Source of the DNA: Natronorubrum sulfidifaciens JCM 14089
Lineage (GTDB): Archaea > Halobacteriota > Halobacteria > Halobacteriales > Natrialbaceae
Assembly: GCF_000337735.1 (NCBI RefSeq)
Contig: NZ_AOHX01000001.1
Location: 1-58,084, forward strand
Direction: 5' to 3'
Length of the DNA stretch: 58,084 nt
The notes under the pieces are model-generated. The model was given only the letters and a program-made list of their open reading frames with translations. It was not told where the DNA came from and did no database searches. Made by a program: the position numbers and the translations under genes. Each line of letters starts with the position of its first letter. Position 1 is the first letter of the stretch. Shown here piece by piece: positions 51,310 to 58,084 of the stretch.

Positions 51310-51520
51310 GATATTGACTTACGTCAAAGTCCTATTTCATATGGGACTTAATGGACTATTGGTTTAGTGGTTACTTATAGATAACTATACTATCAGCATG
51401 TATCATCGTAACCAAAGTCATCTTCGTGGTTAATTCCAGACGTTCCATCTTGGATAAGTGCATGCACTAAATTAGAATTTTAAGATTGTATCCGGTAGAG
51501 GCGTATTTTTATTGGTGAAT
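51310..51520. other. AT-rich duplex-unwinding region
   Basis: The longest AT-rich run in the window. It contains the inverted repeat TTGACTTACGTCAA at 51314-51327 and the perfect palindrome AGTGCATGCACT at 51457-51468, then AATTAGAATTTTAAGATTG. It sits between the two ORB groups. Confidence 0.8.
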
Positions 51521-51627
51521 GCCTGACGAACTCTGTGGATGATATGACTAACTTGCCTTTCAATAACGGCATATTCCATTCCTACGATGGTTCGTTTCTG
51601 CTTGCCTCACCCCCCCTTGTTCGTGGC

Positions 51628-51655
51628 GTTTCACCGGAAACGTGGTGTGTGTGTG
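51628..51655 (-). repeat. ORB 3 with long G-string
   Basis: GTTTCACCGGAAACG is followed by TGGTGTGTGTGTG, opposite in orientation to ORB 2. Confidence 0.9.
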
Positions 51656-51733
51656 CGACGTGTCGAGCACCGATCTCACCTGAGTTCTTGATTTCGACTG
51701 GGGGCACGCTCCACCCCATCCCCCTCTCGAGGC

Positions 51734-51757
51734 GTTTCACCGGAAACCCGGTGTGTG
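51734..51757 (-). repeat. ORB 4
   Basis: GTTTCACCGGAAACCCGG then TGTGTG. Confidence 0.9.
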
Positions 51758-51902
51758 CGCGCACCGGTAGCCATCGAAAATTCGATCCGACTAACCAATC
51801 TCTCGTCCTGCCGTCGTGTGCTTCTTGGACGCTCCGTAGTTGTCCGTGCTCGAGCCCACCCTCGAGCACGGAGATCTGTCTCGAGATTCCACCGAACCTC
51901 TC

Positions 51903-51924
51903 GTTCACCGGAAACGTGGTGTGT
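51903..51924 (-). repeat. ORB 5
   Basis: GTTCACCGGAAACGTGGTGT, then GT; complete apart from one lost T in the left arm. Confidence 0.85.
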
Positions 51925-52057
51925 CCCTCCGGACGGCCGGTCGTCGATATACGTCGACGGCGTGATCTGGTAGCCGCTTTTTTCCTCGACTGGTCTTGGT
52001 AGTCTACTCTTCTCGTTTCGAACGCGTGTTTCACCACTGCAGTTGTCTCTCTGTCAT

Positions 52058-52079
52058 GTTCATCGGAAACCCGGTGTGT
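52058..52079 (-). repeat. ORB 6
   Basis: GTTCATCGGAAACCCGGTGT then GT; one change in the dyad. Confidence 0.8.
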
Positions 52080-52145
52080 CTCTCGACGAGTACTCTGGTG
52101 TTGGGATCTCTCTCCTTGTCGCTAAGACTGTCTGCTCTTGTTGAA

Positions 52146-52166
52146 ATTCACCGGAAACGCGGTGTG
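52146..52166 (-). repeat. ORB 7
   Basis: ATTCACCGGAAACGCGGTGT then G; outermost box on this side. Confidence 0.85.
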
Positions 52167-52295
52167 GATCTAGTCGACCGTAAGTCATACCGTTGGACAG
52201 CAGTCAGTGAGAACTCGGTCGCGAATTCGCGGCAGTCATCTTCGGGGACGGCCGCAGTAGTGCAACCGTCCTTCGAATAGTTCTGTCCGACAGTA

Positions 52296-52472
52296 TCAAT
52301 AGTAGTAGAGTCCGACCTCGTGTCCACAGTTTCGACACGTCGTTTCCGTTCCCTGTAGTCGGTTCGAGTCGTTCGCTTCATCGATTCCTATTCCTGATGG
52401 GAGGGTTGCATTCACGGCCGAATCGCATTCCGGACAGCCGATACGCATATCTGCTTGATCTGATTGAGACAT
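52296..52472 (-). CDS. Zinc-ribbon miniprotein beside the origin
   Basis: The product has 58 residues from the ATG at 52472: MSQSDQADMRIGCPECDSAV, and later TTCRNCGHEVGLYYY at the end. Cys pairs at 13/16 and 46/49 are 30 residues apart, a one-zinc ribbon. Codon use and a clean stop support a real gene. It reads towards the origin and lies 130 bases from the last ORB; a link to replication is possible but not shown. Confidence 0.7.
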   Translation of the reverse strand: MSQSDQADMRIGCPECDSAVNATLPSGIGIDEANDSNRLQGTETTCRNCGHEVGLYYY

Positions 52473-52643
52473 CTCTCGGGCGTATTCGACTGTCGATGAT
52501 AGTTATACTACACGTACGTTCGGATTCGGAACCGTTTCGGTCGATTCCAGGAGAGTAGGACGATGTTTCAGCTACCAGACGACCATCAGTTCACACCGCT
52601 CGTATTTGAGAGTCACTGGCTGCCGTCTGAGACTCCGGTTATC

Positions 52644-52660
52644 TGATCACCCGGTGATCA
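52644..52660. terminator. Palindromic hairpin between the zinc-ribbon gene and the lipoprotein gene
   Basis: TGATCACCCGGTGATCA is an 8-bp perfect dyad with a 1-base centre, about 95 bases beyond the end of the lipoprotein gene. It may be a terminator or a protein site. Confidence 0.35.
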
Positions 52661-52756
52661 CTGCTTGCTGTCCGATGGTCAGAGCGCAGATGTGGTGCTA
52701 ACCGATCTTTACAGCCTCTTCACATAACTCTCATCTCACACCACCCTCGACTCATA

Positions 52757-53911
52757 TCACTTCTCGTAGCTGTACGTTACCTCCTCGAACTCGAAAAACG
52801 CCGTCTCGTAGCCGTCATGTCGTGACACCTGCGGTGGTGAGTCGACGCCGATCGTTATTTCATCGCCTGCCTCGAGTGCGTCGAGTTCGAGTCCGTAGTG
52901 GTGGCCGAACTCGTGGTCGATCGTCTCACGTAGTGGTTTGTTCTCGAGAACGAACGTCCCGTCTCGTGAGATCGTTGCGCTCAGGGCTGCAAGCGGGAGG
53001 ATGCAGTCGTTGTATGGGGTTCGTTTACAAACGACTAGGTACTGATTGTCATCTGAAATTCGATCGACATCACTCACGAGAGCGGTGAGCTCGGCGTCGG
53101 CGCTTCGTTCGGTTCCCAGTCGCTCGCCGGGCAACGAGTCGATCGGGGGGCCAGCCGACGTGGGTGGATGACCGAGTTCACCGAAGCTTTCGGGACTGGC
53201 GATTCCGCCGTGATCGTGATCGTCGCCGTGCTCGTCGCCGTGGCTTCCGTGGTCGCTGTGATCCATCAACGGGAGTGCATCACGGCTGCCGCGGCGCTCC
53301 TCGGCGATCAGGTCGTACTCGAGGTCGTGGATATCCGACCGTTCGAACTCGAACTCGATCTCGAGTGTCGTTGCGCGTTCGAACCGGGTTTCGAACCCCC
53401 CGCGCCCGTCGACGGTGAGTGGACCGACCTGAATGCGGGCTGTGTAGGTTCCTTCCTCCGGAAGTTGGATGTTGTCGCCGTAGTGAAAGCCCATCCGCTG
53501 GGAGAGCATCGGCCAGGGAGTGAACTGTCCGTCGACCGACTCGCCGTCGTGGAGCAACTCGAGGCTCGTATTCACCGGAAGGACGGTGTCCGTTTCGGTG
53601 TCCCAGACGGTGAGCATGAGATGCATACTGTCGTTGGCATCGACGTCGACCTGTTCCGTGTCCCCGGCAACGAGCCAGAATCGGTGGGGGAGCGTATAGC
53701 TCAATTCGACGGCGTACTCGCCTTCGCCCGCACGCCCGTAGCTCTTCATTTCCTCGCTGCCCGCGGGGAGATAGACGGCATCGGGTCGATTCTCGACGAG
53801 CGGCGGGTTCGACCAGGCTGATTGTTCTTCGAAGCCGAGTCGCTCGAGACAGCCGGCAACGCCGATACTGCCGGCCACGGCTGTTCCACGCAGAAAGCCC
53901 CGACGGTGCAT
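52757..53911 (-). CDS. Tp34/P19-like (DUF7350) secreted lipoprotein
   Basis: The product has 384 residues from the ATG at 53911: MHRRGFLRGTAVAGSIGVAG then CLERLG, a Tat signal with a lipobox ending in AGC (Cys near 22). The domain at about 30-190 has YAVELSYTLPHRFWLVAG, MHLMLTVWDTETDTVLPVN, HYGDNIQLPEEGTYTARIQV, matching iron/copper-binding Tp34/P19-like beta sandwiches with conserved His and Met. A His-rich loop (MDHSDHGSHGDEHGDDHDHG) lies near 215-234, followed by a second beta domain. It diverges from the SCO gene; a role in metal supply is inferred. Confidence 0.8.
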   Translation of the reverse strand: MHRRGFLRGTAVAGSIGVAGCLERLGFEEQSAWSNPPLVENRPDAVYLPAGSEEMKSYGRAGEGEYAVELSYTLPHRFWLVAGDTEQVDVDANDSMHLMLTVWDTETDTVLPVNTSLELLHDGESVDGQFTPWPMLSQRMGFHYGDNIQLPEEGTYTARIQVGPLTVDGRGGFETRFERATTLEIEFEFERSDIHDLEYDLIAEERRGSRDALPLMDHSDHGSHGDEHGDDHDHGGIASPESFGELGHPPTSAGPPIDSLPGERLGTERSADAELTALVSDVDRISDDNQYLVVCKRTPYNDCILPLAALSATISRDGTFVLENKPLRETIDHEFGHHYGLELDALEAGDEITIGVDSPPQVSRHDGYETAFFEFEEVTYSYEK

Positions 53912-54084
53912 TACGCTCGAGTTGGGGGTGCGGTGACAAAACGCCTGTTGGTTCACTGCTCGAATGGGTTTCGAGTCGCACTCGACGCCGGTTCACGGTT
54001 TCTGGCCCGTTATGTTCGATTACTGACTGAATGTTCGGTGGTTGAACCAACGGACATTTGATCCCGCGTTTCTACGAATTACGT

Positions 54085-54819
54085 ATGGAACGGCGGACAT
54101 ATCTTCGCTCGCTCGGGGTCGCCGGTGTTGCTGGTGTTGCTGGCTGTCTCGATACGCTTGATGGGGCAGTATCCGGCGATGATAGCAGAACGGTCCTGTC
54201 GCCGTCCGACGACCACCCGTCCGATCCGCCGTACCCGAGCCACGGTGACGAGTTCCCGTCGTTTTCGATCCCCGATCCAATCGCAGAGACGACCGTCTCG
54301 CTCGACGATTTCGTCGGTGAGCGCCCGTTCGTGATGACGTACTTCTTTACGTCGTGTCCGGACGGGGCCTGTCCTGCCTTACTCTTGCGACTGCGACGGG
54401 TACAGGAAGATGCCGCCGAACACGGCTACGAAGACGATATCGGCCTGCTCGCGTTTACGTTCGATCCCGAACGGGATACATCGCCTGTTCTCCGAGAGTA
54501 CGCCAACGAACAGGGTATCGATTACGAGGCTGACAACTGGCAGTTCCTCCGACCCGATACCTACGAGGAAGCCGAGTCACTGACAGTCGATACCTTCGGG
54601 ATGGCACTCAGGCGCATCGACGATGACGACGAGCACGAAGAGAGCGACCACGACGACCACGACCACGGTGAGTACACCTTCGCTCACAACAATCGGGTAA
54701 CACTCGTCAACGAGGATGGAATCGTCGAACGCGCGTACCCGAGCGCGGTACTCTCCGAGCACGCAGTCGATCCTGAGACGGTCGTTGAAGACACCAGAAC
54801 AGTCGTGGGGGTGGAGTAA
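54085..54819 (+). CDS. SCO family copper chaperone/thiol protein, lipoprotein
   Basis: The product has 244 residues from the ATG at 54085: a Tat-like start (RRTYLRSLGVAGVAGVAG) and a lipobox Cys near 21. The thioredoxin-fold SCO signature is FFTSCPDGACPALLLRLRRV near 98-117, with Cys-x4-Cys where SCO proteins normally have Cys-x3-Cys. LLAFTFDPERDTSPVLREYA and the late GEYTFAHNNRVTLVNEDG follow; the last contains the third copper-ligand His. An Asp/His-rich loop (EHEESDHDDHDHG) lies before it. It should deliver copper to, or reduce, the CuA site of cytochrome oxidase. It is 2 bases from the TlpA gene. Confidence 0.88.
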   Translation: MERRTYLRSLGVAGVAGVAGCLDTLDGAVSGDDSRTVLSPSDDHPSDPPYPSHGDEFPSFSIPDPIAETTVSLDDFVGERPFVMTYFFTSCPDGACPALLLRLRRVQEDAAEHGYEDDIGLLAFTFDPERDTSPVLREYANEQGIDYEADNWQFLRPDTYEEAESLTVDTFGMALRRIDDDDEHEESDHDDHDHGEYTFAHNNRVTLVNEDGIVERAYPSAVLSEHAVDPETVVEDTRTVVGVE

Positions 54820-54821
54820 CG

Positions 54822-55397
54822 ATGCGCCGACGGGAGTTTCTCGCCGGCGTTGGAAGCGTTGGCGTCGTCGCTGGTGCCGGTGCAGTTGCCGTCTATGGGC
54901 TTCCATCCACTGATTCGTTGCGTGACGGCGATGGCGAGGGCGACCGCTACGACCCGCTCGAGATCGAAACCATCGATGCGCCGGGAAGCGACGCCGGAAC
55001 GATACAGGTCCCGGACCCCGACCAACCGACGTTCGTCGATTTCTTCGGGACGTGGTGTGCGCCGTGTATCGAACAGATGCCGGCACTCGCCGAGGCCAAC
55101 GAACGAATCGGCGACGACGTGGTTTTCTGCTCCGTTACCAGCGAGAACGTCGGCGACGGTGGCGCACTCTCCGAGGCAGAACTCGTCGAGTGGTGGGACG
55201 ACAACGACGGCAACTGGACGGTCGGGCTCGATCCGACAGCCGAGTTGACGGCACGGTATCTCGAGGGTGGGTACCCGTCGGCCGTCGCGATCGACGCGTC
55301 GGGACGCGTCCAGTGGGCCGACTCCGGCGTCAAAACTGCGGACGAACTGGTCGCTGGGATCGAACAGGCACTCGAGGCCGACGCCGGTGATGAGTGA
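54822..55397 (+). CDS. TlpA/ResA-like thioredoxin
   Basis: The 191-residue protein has a twin-arginine start (MRRREFLAGVGSVGVVAGAG) and is exported. The thioredoxin site VDFFGTWCAPCIEQMPALAE near residue 75 has Cys-Ala-Pro-Cys, and the cis-Pro turn is in YLEGGYPSAVAID near 150. It lies between SCO and CcdA, the membrane reductant supplier, so it probably reduces apocytochrome c or SCO on the outside of the membrane. The next ATG is 2 bases past its stop. Confidence 0.9.
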   Translation: MRRREFLAGVGSVGVVAGAGAVAVYGLPSTDSLRDGDGEGDRYDPLEIETIDAPGSDAGTIQVPDPDQPTFVDFFGTWCAPCIEQMPALAEANERIGDDVVFCSVTSENVGDGGALSEAELVEWWDDNDGNWTVGLDPTAELTARYLEGGYPSAVAIDASGRVQWADSGVKTADELVAGIEQALEADAGDE

Positions 55398-55399
55398 GT

Positions 55400-56068
55400 A
55401 TGATTGATGGATCGCTCCCACTCGCGTTCGCGCTCGCGGCGGGCGTTGCGACGTTCTTTTCGCCGTGTGCTTATCCGCTCTTGCCGGGTTACGTCGGATT
55501 CTACGTGAGCCAGACCGAAGGTGAAGAGGCGTCGCTCTCGGGAGCACTCAGCCGCGGGCTCGTCGCCGGGACTGGTGCGCTCGTCACGTTCGGTGTCTTG
55601 CTGGTCGCTGCGTACTGGATCGGGCATTCGACGCTGTCGAACATCACGCTGTTCGAGCCGATCGTCGGAGGGATTCTTGTCGTCTTCGGACTCTTGATCG
55701 TGTTCGATCGGGCTCCGTCGCTGTCGATCACACTCCCGAAACGCCGCTCGAGCGTGCTTGGCTTCGGTATCTTCGGGGCCGGGTATGCGCTTGCGGCTGC
55801 CGGCTGTGTCGCGCCGCTGTTCGTCGCCGTCATCGCACAGGCGCTTTCCCTGCCGCCGCTGTCGGCGGCACTCGTCCTCGGTACGTACATCGGCAGCGTT
55901 GTCGTGTTGATGATTTCGCTGACCGTCGCCACGGGGATGGGACTCGTCGCAAGTGCCGGCCGTCTGGCAGCACACAGCGGTGCGCTCAAGCGAATCGCGG
56001 GCGTCGTCATGATCATCGCTGGTTTCGGCCAGCTGTATCTCTCCATCGTCATCCTCGACGTGATCTGA
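55400..56068 (+). CDS. ccdA: Cytochrome c biogenesis protein CcdA/DsbD-like
   Basis: The product has 222 residues from the ATG at 55400 (a GTG just before overlaps the TlpA stop). It has six helices and two conserved Cys, in VATFFSPCAYPLLPGYVGF near 22 and ALAAAGCVAPLFVAVIAQAL near 135, each in the first helix of a three-helix repeat. It carries electrons from cytoplasmic thioredoxin across the membrane to TlpA. Last gene of the run; a family I palindrome begins 34 bases after the stop. Confidence 0.9.
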   Translation: MIDGSLPLAFALAAGVATFFSPCAYPLLPGYVGFYVSQTEGEEASLSGALSRGLVAGTGALVTFGVLLVAAYWIGHSTLSNITLFEPIVGGILVVFGLLIVFDRAPSLSITLPKRRSSVLGFGIFGAGYALAAAGCVAPLFVAVIAQALSLPPLSAALVLGTYIGSVVVLMISLTVATGMGLVASAGRLAAHSGALKRIAGVVMIIAGFGQLYLSIVILDVI

Positions 56069-56101
56069 TCACGTTCGACCGAGCCACTCCGTTTCTGCCG
56101 T

Positions 56102-56187
56102 CTCATACGGATTGCTGTCCCGATGTCTCGCCAATCGCCGACCCGTGCTGGCGATCGGCGGTCAGTGACTCCAGTAAATCGTATCAG
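56102..56187 (+). repeat. Palindromic intergenic repeat family I, copy C
   Basis: It begins CTCATACGGATTGCTGTCC and ends GTAAATCGTATCAG. The core CGCCAATCGCCGACCCG then CTGGCGATCGGCGG forms the family hairpin. The left end matches copy B in most positions. Confidence 0.75.
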
Positions 56188-56266
56188 TGATCGCTACAGC
56201 AAGGCGTGTCGAGACGTTCGCTTGCAAGCAGACCGACTGTGTTGGTCGTCACTGTAGCGATACCCA

Positions 56267-56386
56267 ATGGATTCGAAACGACCCGACGTTCGATTGGACG
56301 ACTCGCCGGACGAGGACGGTCTCGTGACCAAACGCGACGAGTCACGCTCGGTTCTCGAGCGGATTCGATCGTTCCTCCAGTCGTAG
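56267..56386 (+). CDS. 39-residue microprotein
   Basis: The frame from ATG 56267 reads MDSKRPDVRLDDSPDEDGLV then TKRDESRSVLERIRSFLQS: a charged head and an amphipathic C-terminal helix. Third positions are GC-rich. It could be a true haloarchaeal small protein; a chance frame is not excluded. No Shine-Dalgarno is seen, so it may be leaderless. Confidence 0.45.
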   Translation: MDSKRPDVRLDDSPDEDGLVTKRDESRSVLERIRSFLQS

Positions 56387-56447
56387 CGTCCCCGACTGCA
56401 CGAGTCCTGCACCGGATGGGGCCGTGCCAGTCAGTACCATGGACTAA

Positions 56448-56660
56448 TCACTCGAGCAGTCCGAGATCGGTCGCAACGAGGTCGGCGATCTGGTCGGCGA
56501 TGTCGGGATCGACTGTGGCGATGTCGTCGCCGTTGTGCAGTTGTTCGTTGTGTCGTTCGATCGCGTCAGCCACAGCGTCGAGTGGCACGCGAGAGGTCGT
56601 TTCACACGCATCACAGACGATCGGGACCCCGGGATCGCCTGACTCGGTTCCGGCTGTCAT
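56448..56660 (-). CDS. Small acidic protein with a Cys pair
   Basis: The 70-residue protein has VPIVCDACETTSRVPLDAVA with a Cys-x2-Cys near 16-19, then AIERHNEQLHNGDDIATVDP and a helix DIADQIADLVATDLGLLE. The single Cys pair and His-x-Glu region could bind zinc; two proteins might share one metal. It has strong haloarchaeal codon use. Function not known. Confidence 0.65.
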   Translation of the reverse strand: MTAGTESGDPGVPIVCDACETTSRVPLDAVADAIERHNEQLHNGDDIATVDPDIADQIADLVATDLGLLE

Positions 56661-56765
56661 TGGGTGGATCTCTCGAGCGGATTGTCAAAGACCCACTGAT
56701 CTCACGTGAGTGAGCCGCTGAAAACGGTGCTCGAATGTGTGCTGGTCGGGTTCGTTCGGATTCCG

Positions 56766-57725
56766 TCAGCGTCCCCACCGACGGGACCCGAACAGTGCGG
56801 CGAGTGCCAGCGCAACGAGTGCAGCAGCGACGCCGAATCCGGGAAGTTCGTCGCCGGAGCCTTCATCACCGTCGACGTCATCCGTCTCGCCCGTCCCGTC
56901 CGTGCTCGAGGATGATGAGGAACTGTCCTCGTCTTCCGAGACGGGATCGCCGTCGGCACCGGTCTCCTCGCTATCGAGTTGGAGGACCGCAACGACCTGT
57001 CCGTGTGAGCCCTCGGGGTAGTAGGTCCAACTGCCACCGGCCTCCTCGTACGGCTCGGCAGCCTCGATTGGATCGATGTCGGTATCCCACGTGTCGTGTG
57101 CCTGTTGAATGTAGCCAACGACTTCGATTCTGTCGGCGTGTTCGCCGTCGATGTCGACTTCGCCGTACTCGACGGTTTCATCCTCGGGAAGTCCGTGGAA
57201 CTCGAGACAGTGGCTGTCCATATACCCGTCACCCTGCGGGAGGTCGTCGGTCGTGCCGAATTGATCAGCGTCGAGTGGCCGGTCGTAGTGATCGGTCAGC
57301 GGATAGTGGACGGTTATTGGGTCGGCATGGCTGTGCCACGACGTCGATGCACCGGTGGGCAACGTTACCGTCGTATTCGGAACGGTTTCACCGACGATCG
57401 GTTCTCCGGCTTCGTTGAGGAGTGTCACACAGATTTTTGCGGACCCATCACCGAGATATGGCTCCCGATACTCGTCGCGCGGGTTAACGTAACTGACCCA
57501 GTTGCCGTCACTCGCTTCGTAGTATGGGTCGTCTGGCCCGGGTGCCAGTTCGACGTACGCGTCTTCGGAGACGTTCAGTTCAGTGTCCGAATCGGGCGGC
57601 ATGACGTATGGATTCGCCGCCGAACTGTCGCTTGCACCCCCGACTGCACCGACTCCGACCAGTCCGATACAGAGCACGACGAACAGTCCCGTTAGCATGA
57701 ACATTCGCGATCGGTCCATAATCAT
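56766..57725 (-). CDS. PGF-CTERM surface protein
   Basis: The 319-residue protein has a signal segment (FMLTGLFVVLCIGLVGVGAV; the start may be either of two Met codons two positions apart). The body (about 35-255) is rich in Tyr, Asp and His: AYVELAPGPDDPYYEASDGN, STSWHSHADPITVHYPLTDH, MDSHCLEFHGLPEDETVEYG. A Ser/Asp/Thr spacer follows, then GDELPGFGVAAALVALALAA and a basic end SRRWGR. That is the PGF-CTERM tripartite signal, read by archaeosortase A, which moves the protein onto a lipid anchor. The His/Tyr-rich domain is unrecognised. Confidence 0.85.
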   Translation of the reverse strand: MIMDRSRMFMLTGLFVVLCIGLVGVGAVGGASDSSAANPYVMPPDSDTELNVSEDAYVELAPGPDDPYYEASDGNWVSYVNPRDEYREPYLGDGSAKICVTLLNEAGEPIVGETVPNTTVTLPTGASTSWHSHADPITVHYPLTDHYDRPLDADQFGTTDDLPQGDGYMDSHCLEFHGLPEDETVEYGEVDIDGEHADRIEVVGYIQQAHDTWDTDIDPIEAAEPYEEAGGSWTYYPEGSHGQVVAVLQLDSEETGADGDPVSEDEDSSSSSSSTDGTGETDDVDGDEGSGDELPGFGVAAALVALALAALFGSRRWGR

Positions 57726-58084
57726 TCACCACACCACAGCTGATCCGAGGTCGGTCGGTCACACCAAACGTGGTGTTGCTCAGGACGGTCGTTTGTCCGT
57801 CGGTCCGAGGACGTGAACTGCTGTGCACTCGGTTGTCGTCGTATCATCGAAGATGATTGTCACGTATTAGTTTGTATATATATGCTGTCTACCCGTGGGT
57901 AATACGCTATTACAAGCCGGTAATCAATGACTATACGCCGAAAATCGCTGCTTCGACACTCAAGTCATGTCCGCAGTCGCCGAGTCGTGGTCATACTGCC
58001 GGACAGAACTATTCAACGACCGGTCGCGCTACTGCGGCCGTCATCCACGGAGACGGCCGCGATTTCGCGACTGGCGTTTTACTG
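57726..58084. other. Upstream DNA of the PGF-CTERM gene and window end
   Basis: TTTGTATATATATGCTG at about 57871-57887 has a strong TATA core about 150 bases before the start of the PGF-CTERM gene; it could serve either strand. An open frame begins at 57968 and runs off the window, but its Arg-rich sequence is not family-like. Confidence 0.4.

Larger units (their letters stand above)
50776..52167. other. Chromosomal replication origin (oriC1-type) with ORB arrays
   Basis: Two ORB groups face each other across an AT-rich region: boxes at 50776 and 50911 read in the plus sense, and boxes at 51628, 51734, 51903, 52058 and 52146 in the reverse sense, with extra ones at 50955, 50981 and 51291. 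Each has the dyad TTTCCGGTGAAAC and a G-string TGTGTG/CACACA. AT-rich DNA from 51310 to 51520 is the likely unwinding element. No credible gene is inside; open frames there are chance. Confidence 0.93.

Noticed and set aside
51535-52037. Open frames of 150-155 residues across the right ORB array
   Set aside because: They cross several ORBs on both strands and have no domain or codon bias. The region is a non-coding origin.
52563-52646. 27-residue frame with GGAGAG ahead of its ATG
   Set aside because: Too short for independent support. It ends in the palindrome at 52644 and could be a chance frame or a relic.
53570-53592. ORB-like ATTCACCGGAAGGACGGTGT
   Set aside because: It lies inside the lipoprotein coding frame, has two mismatches in the dyad and is far from the array, so chance is the simplest reading.
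1-58084. CRISPR arrays, tRNA and rRNA genes
   Set aside because: No spaced identical short repeats and no conserved T-loop or rRNA segments were noticed on reading. A covariance-model search would decide.

Overview
The window is chromosomal DNA from a haloarchaeon (Halobacteria; a Natrialbales-type genus is likely but cannot be fixed from the sequence alone). The signs are very acidic proteins, GC-rich codon third positions, frequent CTCGAG, Tat and lipobox signal peptides, a PGF-CTERM protein, DUF7344/DUF7282/DUF7521-type families, a bacterio-opsin-activator (HTH_10) regulator, and an Orc1/Cdc6 gene beside an archaeal origin. No rRNA, tRNA or CRISPR array was seen.

Layout. 1-5.3 kb: a decayed winged-helix gene, a zinc-ribbon miniprotein, membrane-anchored winged-helix regulators, and a repetitive acidic secreted DUF7282 protein. 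5.3-7.8 kb: a sugar-nucleotide epimerase and a dihydroorotase-family cyclic amidohydrolase. 8.1-12.5 kb: a SipW/TasA-like export locus, made of two secreted substrates, a signal peptidase I and a DUF7344 regulator. 13.1-21.8 kb: pyrD, then a minus-strand acyl-CoA module (acyl-CoA dehydrogenase, MaoC hydratase, CaiB CoA-transferase, thiolase, MmgE/PrpD) interrupted by a 5'-truncated tnpB. 22.1-30.5 kb: a nine-gene Mrp-type Na+/H+ antiporter operon with overlapping stops and starts. 30.6-32.2 kb: an orphan tyrosine recombinase between two copies of a palindromic repeat. 32.6-38.1 kb: small membrane transporters, a hydrolase, a winged-helix/DUF7521 pair and a universal stress protein followed by a miniprotein. 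38.2-45.4 kb: cobyric acid synthase, a ribbon-helix-helix protein, an MTH865-like protein, a large Bat-type sensor-regulator with likely operators on both sides, and a PhiH1-repressor-like regulator. 45.5-48.1 kb: otsA-otsB for trehalose. 48.3-52.5 kb: an M24 peptidase, orc1/cdc6 and a full replication origin (oppositely oriented ORB arrays around an AT-rich unwinding region). 52.8-56.1 kb: a secreted redox/metal cluster (Tp34/P19-like lipoprotein, SCO, TlpA thioredoxin, CcdA). The end holds miniproteins and a PGF-CTERM surface protein.

The most notable non-gene structures are the origin, with two ORBs lying beyond the far side of orc1; two families of about 85-bp palindromic intergenic repeats with terminal inverted repeats (three and four copies here); and a TACAC-N-GTGTAAAC motif on both sides of the Bat-type regulator. 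The SipW/TasA-like locus and the acyl-CoA module, whose thiolase carries serine at both classical cysteine positions, are the best candidates for under-described biology. No wholly new defence or mobile system was found.
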